Shown: one piece after another, positions 6,062-7,114 of the stretch | How positions within the stretch are numbered: position 1 is the stretch's first letter | Layout: each line of letters opens with the position of its first letter | Source of the DNA: Prevotella sp. UBA4341 | GTDB taxonomy: Bacteria > Bacteroidota > Bacteroidia > Bacteroidales > Bacteroidaceae | Length of the DNA stretch: 7,114 nt | Direction of reading: 5' to 3' | Assembly (NCBI GenBank): GCA_002393705.1 | Contig: DGTH01000032.1 | Location: forward strand, 1 to 7,114 | The notes under the pieces: generated by a model | The model's input: the letters and a program-made list of their open reading frames with translations, nothing else | Databases searched by the model: none | Told to the model about the DNA's origin: nothing | Position numbers and translations under genes: made by a program

Positions 6062-6811
6062 TTATTTATCGTCGTTGTGCCAGAAGTCCCAGGAGGCAAA
6101 GGCTTGCAAGAGCAGCATCTCCAAACCGTTCTTGACGTTAGCCCCGTACTCGGCACCGCGCTTCATGAAGAGCGTCTCGTCAGGATTGTATATCAGGTCG
6201 TACAGAATGGTGTGGGAGTCCATGGCCTCGTAGGGCAGAAGGGGGCACTCGTCGGTCTTGGGAAACATGCCCATAGGCGTGCAGTTGACGATGACGTTGT
6301 ATTCCTTTATCACTTCATGGGTAATGCGCTGATACTGAATAGTGTCAGGTCGCTCGTAACGGCTCACGAAGACCGTCTCCAGCCCCAGTGACTTCAGACC
6401 GTAGTCGATGGCCTTCGAGGCTCCGCCCGTACCCAGGATAAGGGCTTTCTTGTGGTGACGTTCGAGCATGGGTTCAATGCTTTGGGTGAAGCCGATGACG
6501 TCGGAGTTGTAACCCTTCAACTTGATGTTCTTGCCCTCATGAATAACCTTGATAACGTTGACAGCACCAATGGCACGGGCCTCCGGGCTGATGTTGTCGA
6601 GGAAGGGAATGACCTTCTGCTTGTAGGGAATGGTAACGTTGAGTCCTTTCAGTTCTGGGTTAGAGTCGAGCACTTCTGCCAACAGGTCGATGCTGGGAAT
6701 CTCGTAGTTTTCATAAACAGCGTCAATGTTCTCGTCGGCAAACTTCTGGTTGAAGTAGCTGATGGAGAACGAGTGTCCTAAGGGATAACCTATAAGTCCG
6801 TACTTGTCCAT
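6062..6811 (-). CDS. aroE: Shikimate dehydrogenase (AroE)
   Basis: This cytosolic enzyme reduces 3-dehydroshikimate to shikimate with NADPH, on the path to chorismate, aromatic amino acids and menaquinone. At 249 residues it is shorter than E. coli AroE (about 272) but complete. The N-terminus MDKYGLIGYPLGHSFSISYFN carries the shikimate-binding serines S14 and S16. NVTIPYK (58-64) holds the catalytic lysine K64, and D104 in YNSD is its partner aspartate. The nucleotide-binding loop is GTGGASKA (127-134), and R151 in VSRYERPD may contact the NADP phosphate. NCTPMGM (176-182) and GLEMLLLQAF (229-238, with Q236) complete the family motifs. The ATG follows the ubiE stop by 12 bp and has no clear Shine-Dalgarno sequence. 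The next gene starts 12 bp after its TAA stop. Confidence 0.96.
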   Translation of the reverse strand: MDKYGLIGYPLGHSFSISYFNQKFADENIDAVYENYEIPSIDLLAEVLDSNPELKGLNVTIPYKQKVIPFLDNISPEARAIGAVNVIKVIHEGKNIKLKGYNSDVIGFTQSIEPMLERHHKKALILGTGGASKAIDYGLKSLGLETVFVSRYERPDTIQYQRITHEVIKEYNVIVNCTPMGMFPKTDECPLLPYEAMDSHTILYDLIYNPDETLFMKRGAEYGANVKNGLEMLLLQAFASWDFWHNDDK

Positions 6812-6823
6812 AATGGTGAAGAT

Positions 6824-7114
6824 TTATTTAGTTGCAAAATACATTGTGCAAATGCCGAAGGTAAGCCGGCGGAAGCGTGGTTCGCGGAAACCGGCCTTCT
6901 TGAGAATGTCCATCATCGCCTCGCCCTGAGGGAAGGCTTCTATGGTGCGCGTCAGATAACTGTAAGCACTGTTGTCCTTGGAGATGAGCCTTCCATAGAA
7001 GGGCAGGAAGGTGTGGGAGTAGATGGCGAAGAGCTGCTTCATGGGGAAGCTGACGGGTGTAGTCAGTTCGACGATGCTCAGGTGGCCGCCGGGTTTCAGC
7101 ACACGGCACATCTC
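6824..7114 (-). CDS. ubiE: UbiE/MenG-type quinone C-methyltransferase, C-terminal part (5' end outside window)
   Basis: This is the C-terminal 96 residues of a class I SAM-dependent methyltransferase. The frame is still open at the right edge, so the N-terminal SAM-binding motif lies outside the window. The visible part begins with [17 protein letters not shown], the late Rossmann strand and loop typical of UbiE/MenG. It is followed by the family's [25 protein letters not shown] and [13 protein letters not shown] blocks. The family methylates demethylmenaquinone to menaquinone (MenG), or a benzoquinol in ubiquinone makers (UbiE). In an anaerobic Bacteroidales-like host menaquinone is the expected product, so menG may be the better symbol; this is inference. 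It ends with TAA, and aroE starts 12 bp downstream, which suggests co-transcription. The methionine near the right edge is internal, not the start. Confidence 0.9.
   Translation of the reverse strand, partial: EMCRVLKPGGHLSIVELTTPVSFPMKQLFAIYSHTFLPFYGRLISKDNSAYSYLTRTIEAFPQGEAMMDILKKAGFREPRFRRLTFGICTMYFATK

Noticed and set aside
5462..6391. 309-codon open frame on the plus strand
   Set aside because: It lies antisense across the TPM gene start and most of aroE, both with clear protein motifs. Its translation shows no recognisable domain; such frames are expected opposite GC-rich genes with few minus-strand codons that give antisense stops.
7..7114. Horizontal transfer or a mobile island
   Set aside because: No transposase, integrase, tRNA, flanking repeats or change in coding character; the content is core housekeeping apart from the envelope pair.

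Overview
All recognisable genes lie on the minus strand, so transcription runs from the right edge to the left edge. In that order they are: the 3' end of a demethylmenaquinone/ubiquinone methyltransferase (ubiE/menG), shikimate dehydrogenase (aroE), a multi-pass membrane protein with a TPM/YgcG-type domain and a glycine-rich tail, a LemA-family protein, a PurM-type AIR synthase, IspE kinase, RuvC resolvase, and a tandem-ATPase ABC protein of the ModF type. Spacers are 12, 12, 37, 69 and 16 bp. The last two junctions overlap by 1 nt (ispE/ruvC) and 4 nt (ruvC/ABC). The layout looks like one long operon, or a few closely abutting ones. No RNA gene, insertion sequence, CRISPR array or attachment site was seen.

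The protein sequences point to a moderately GC-rich member of the Bacteroidales, most likely a Prevotella-like bacterium. The clearest signs are the Bacteroidetes style of the PurM (long form, 398 residues, with FNMGHRM near the C-terminus), the short AroE (249 residues), and the near absence of Shine-Dalgarno sequences. Several starts are instead preceded by A-rich stretches. This placement is an inference from protein character, not from a marker gene.

Right part (6062-7114): ubiE/menG and aroE. Centre (4036-6049): a two-gene envelope module, the TPM-domain protein followed by LemA. Left part (65-3966): purM, ispE, ruvC and the ABC ATPase. The first 64 bases hold no gene I can support.

Most of the window is core metabolism and DNA repair. 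Three genes converge on menaquinone: AroE supplies the chorismate route, IspE the isoprenoid tail, and UbiE/MenG the final ring methylation. I do not see a convincing undescribed system. The least ordinary items are the composite membrane TPM protein with an internal lipobox-like site, the ABC protein whose first ATPase half is cut short at its N-terminus and lacks the catalytic glutamate, and the divergent PurM.
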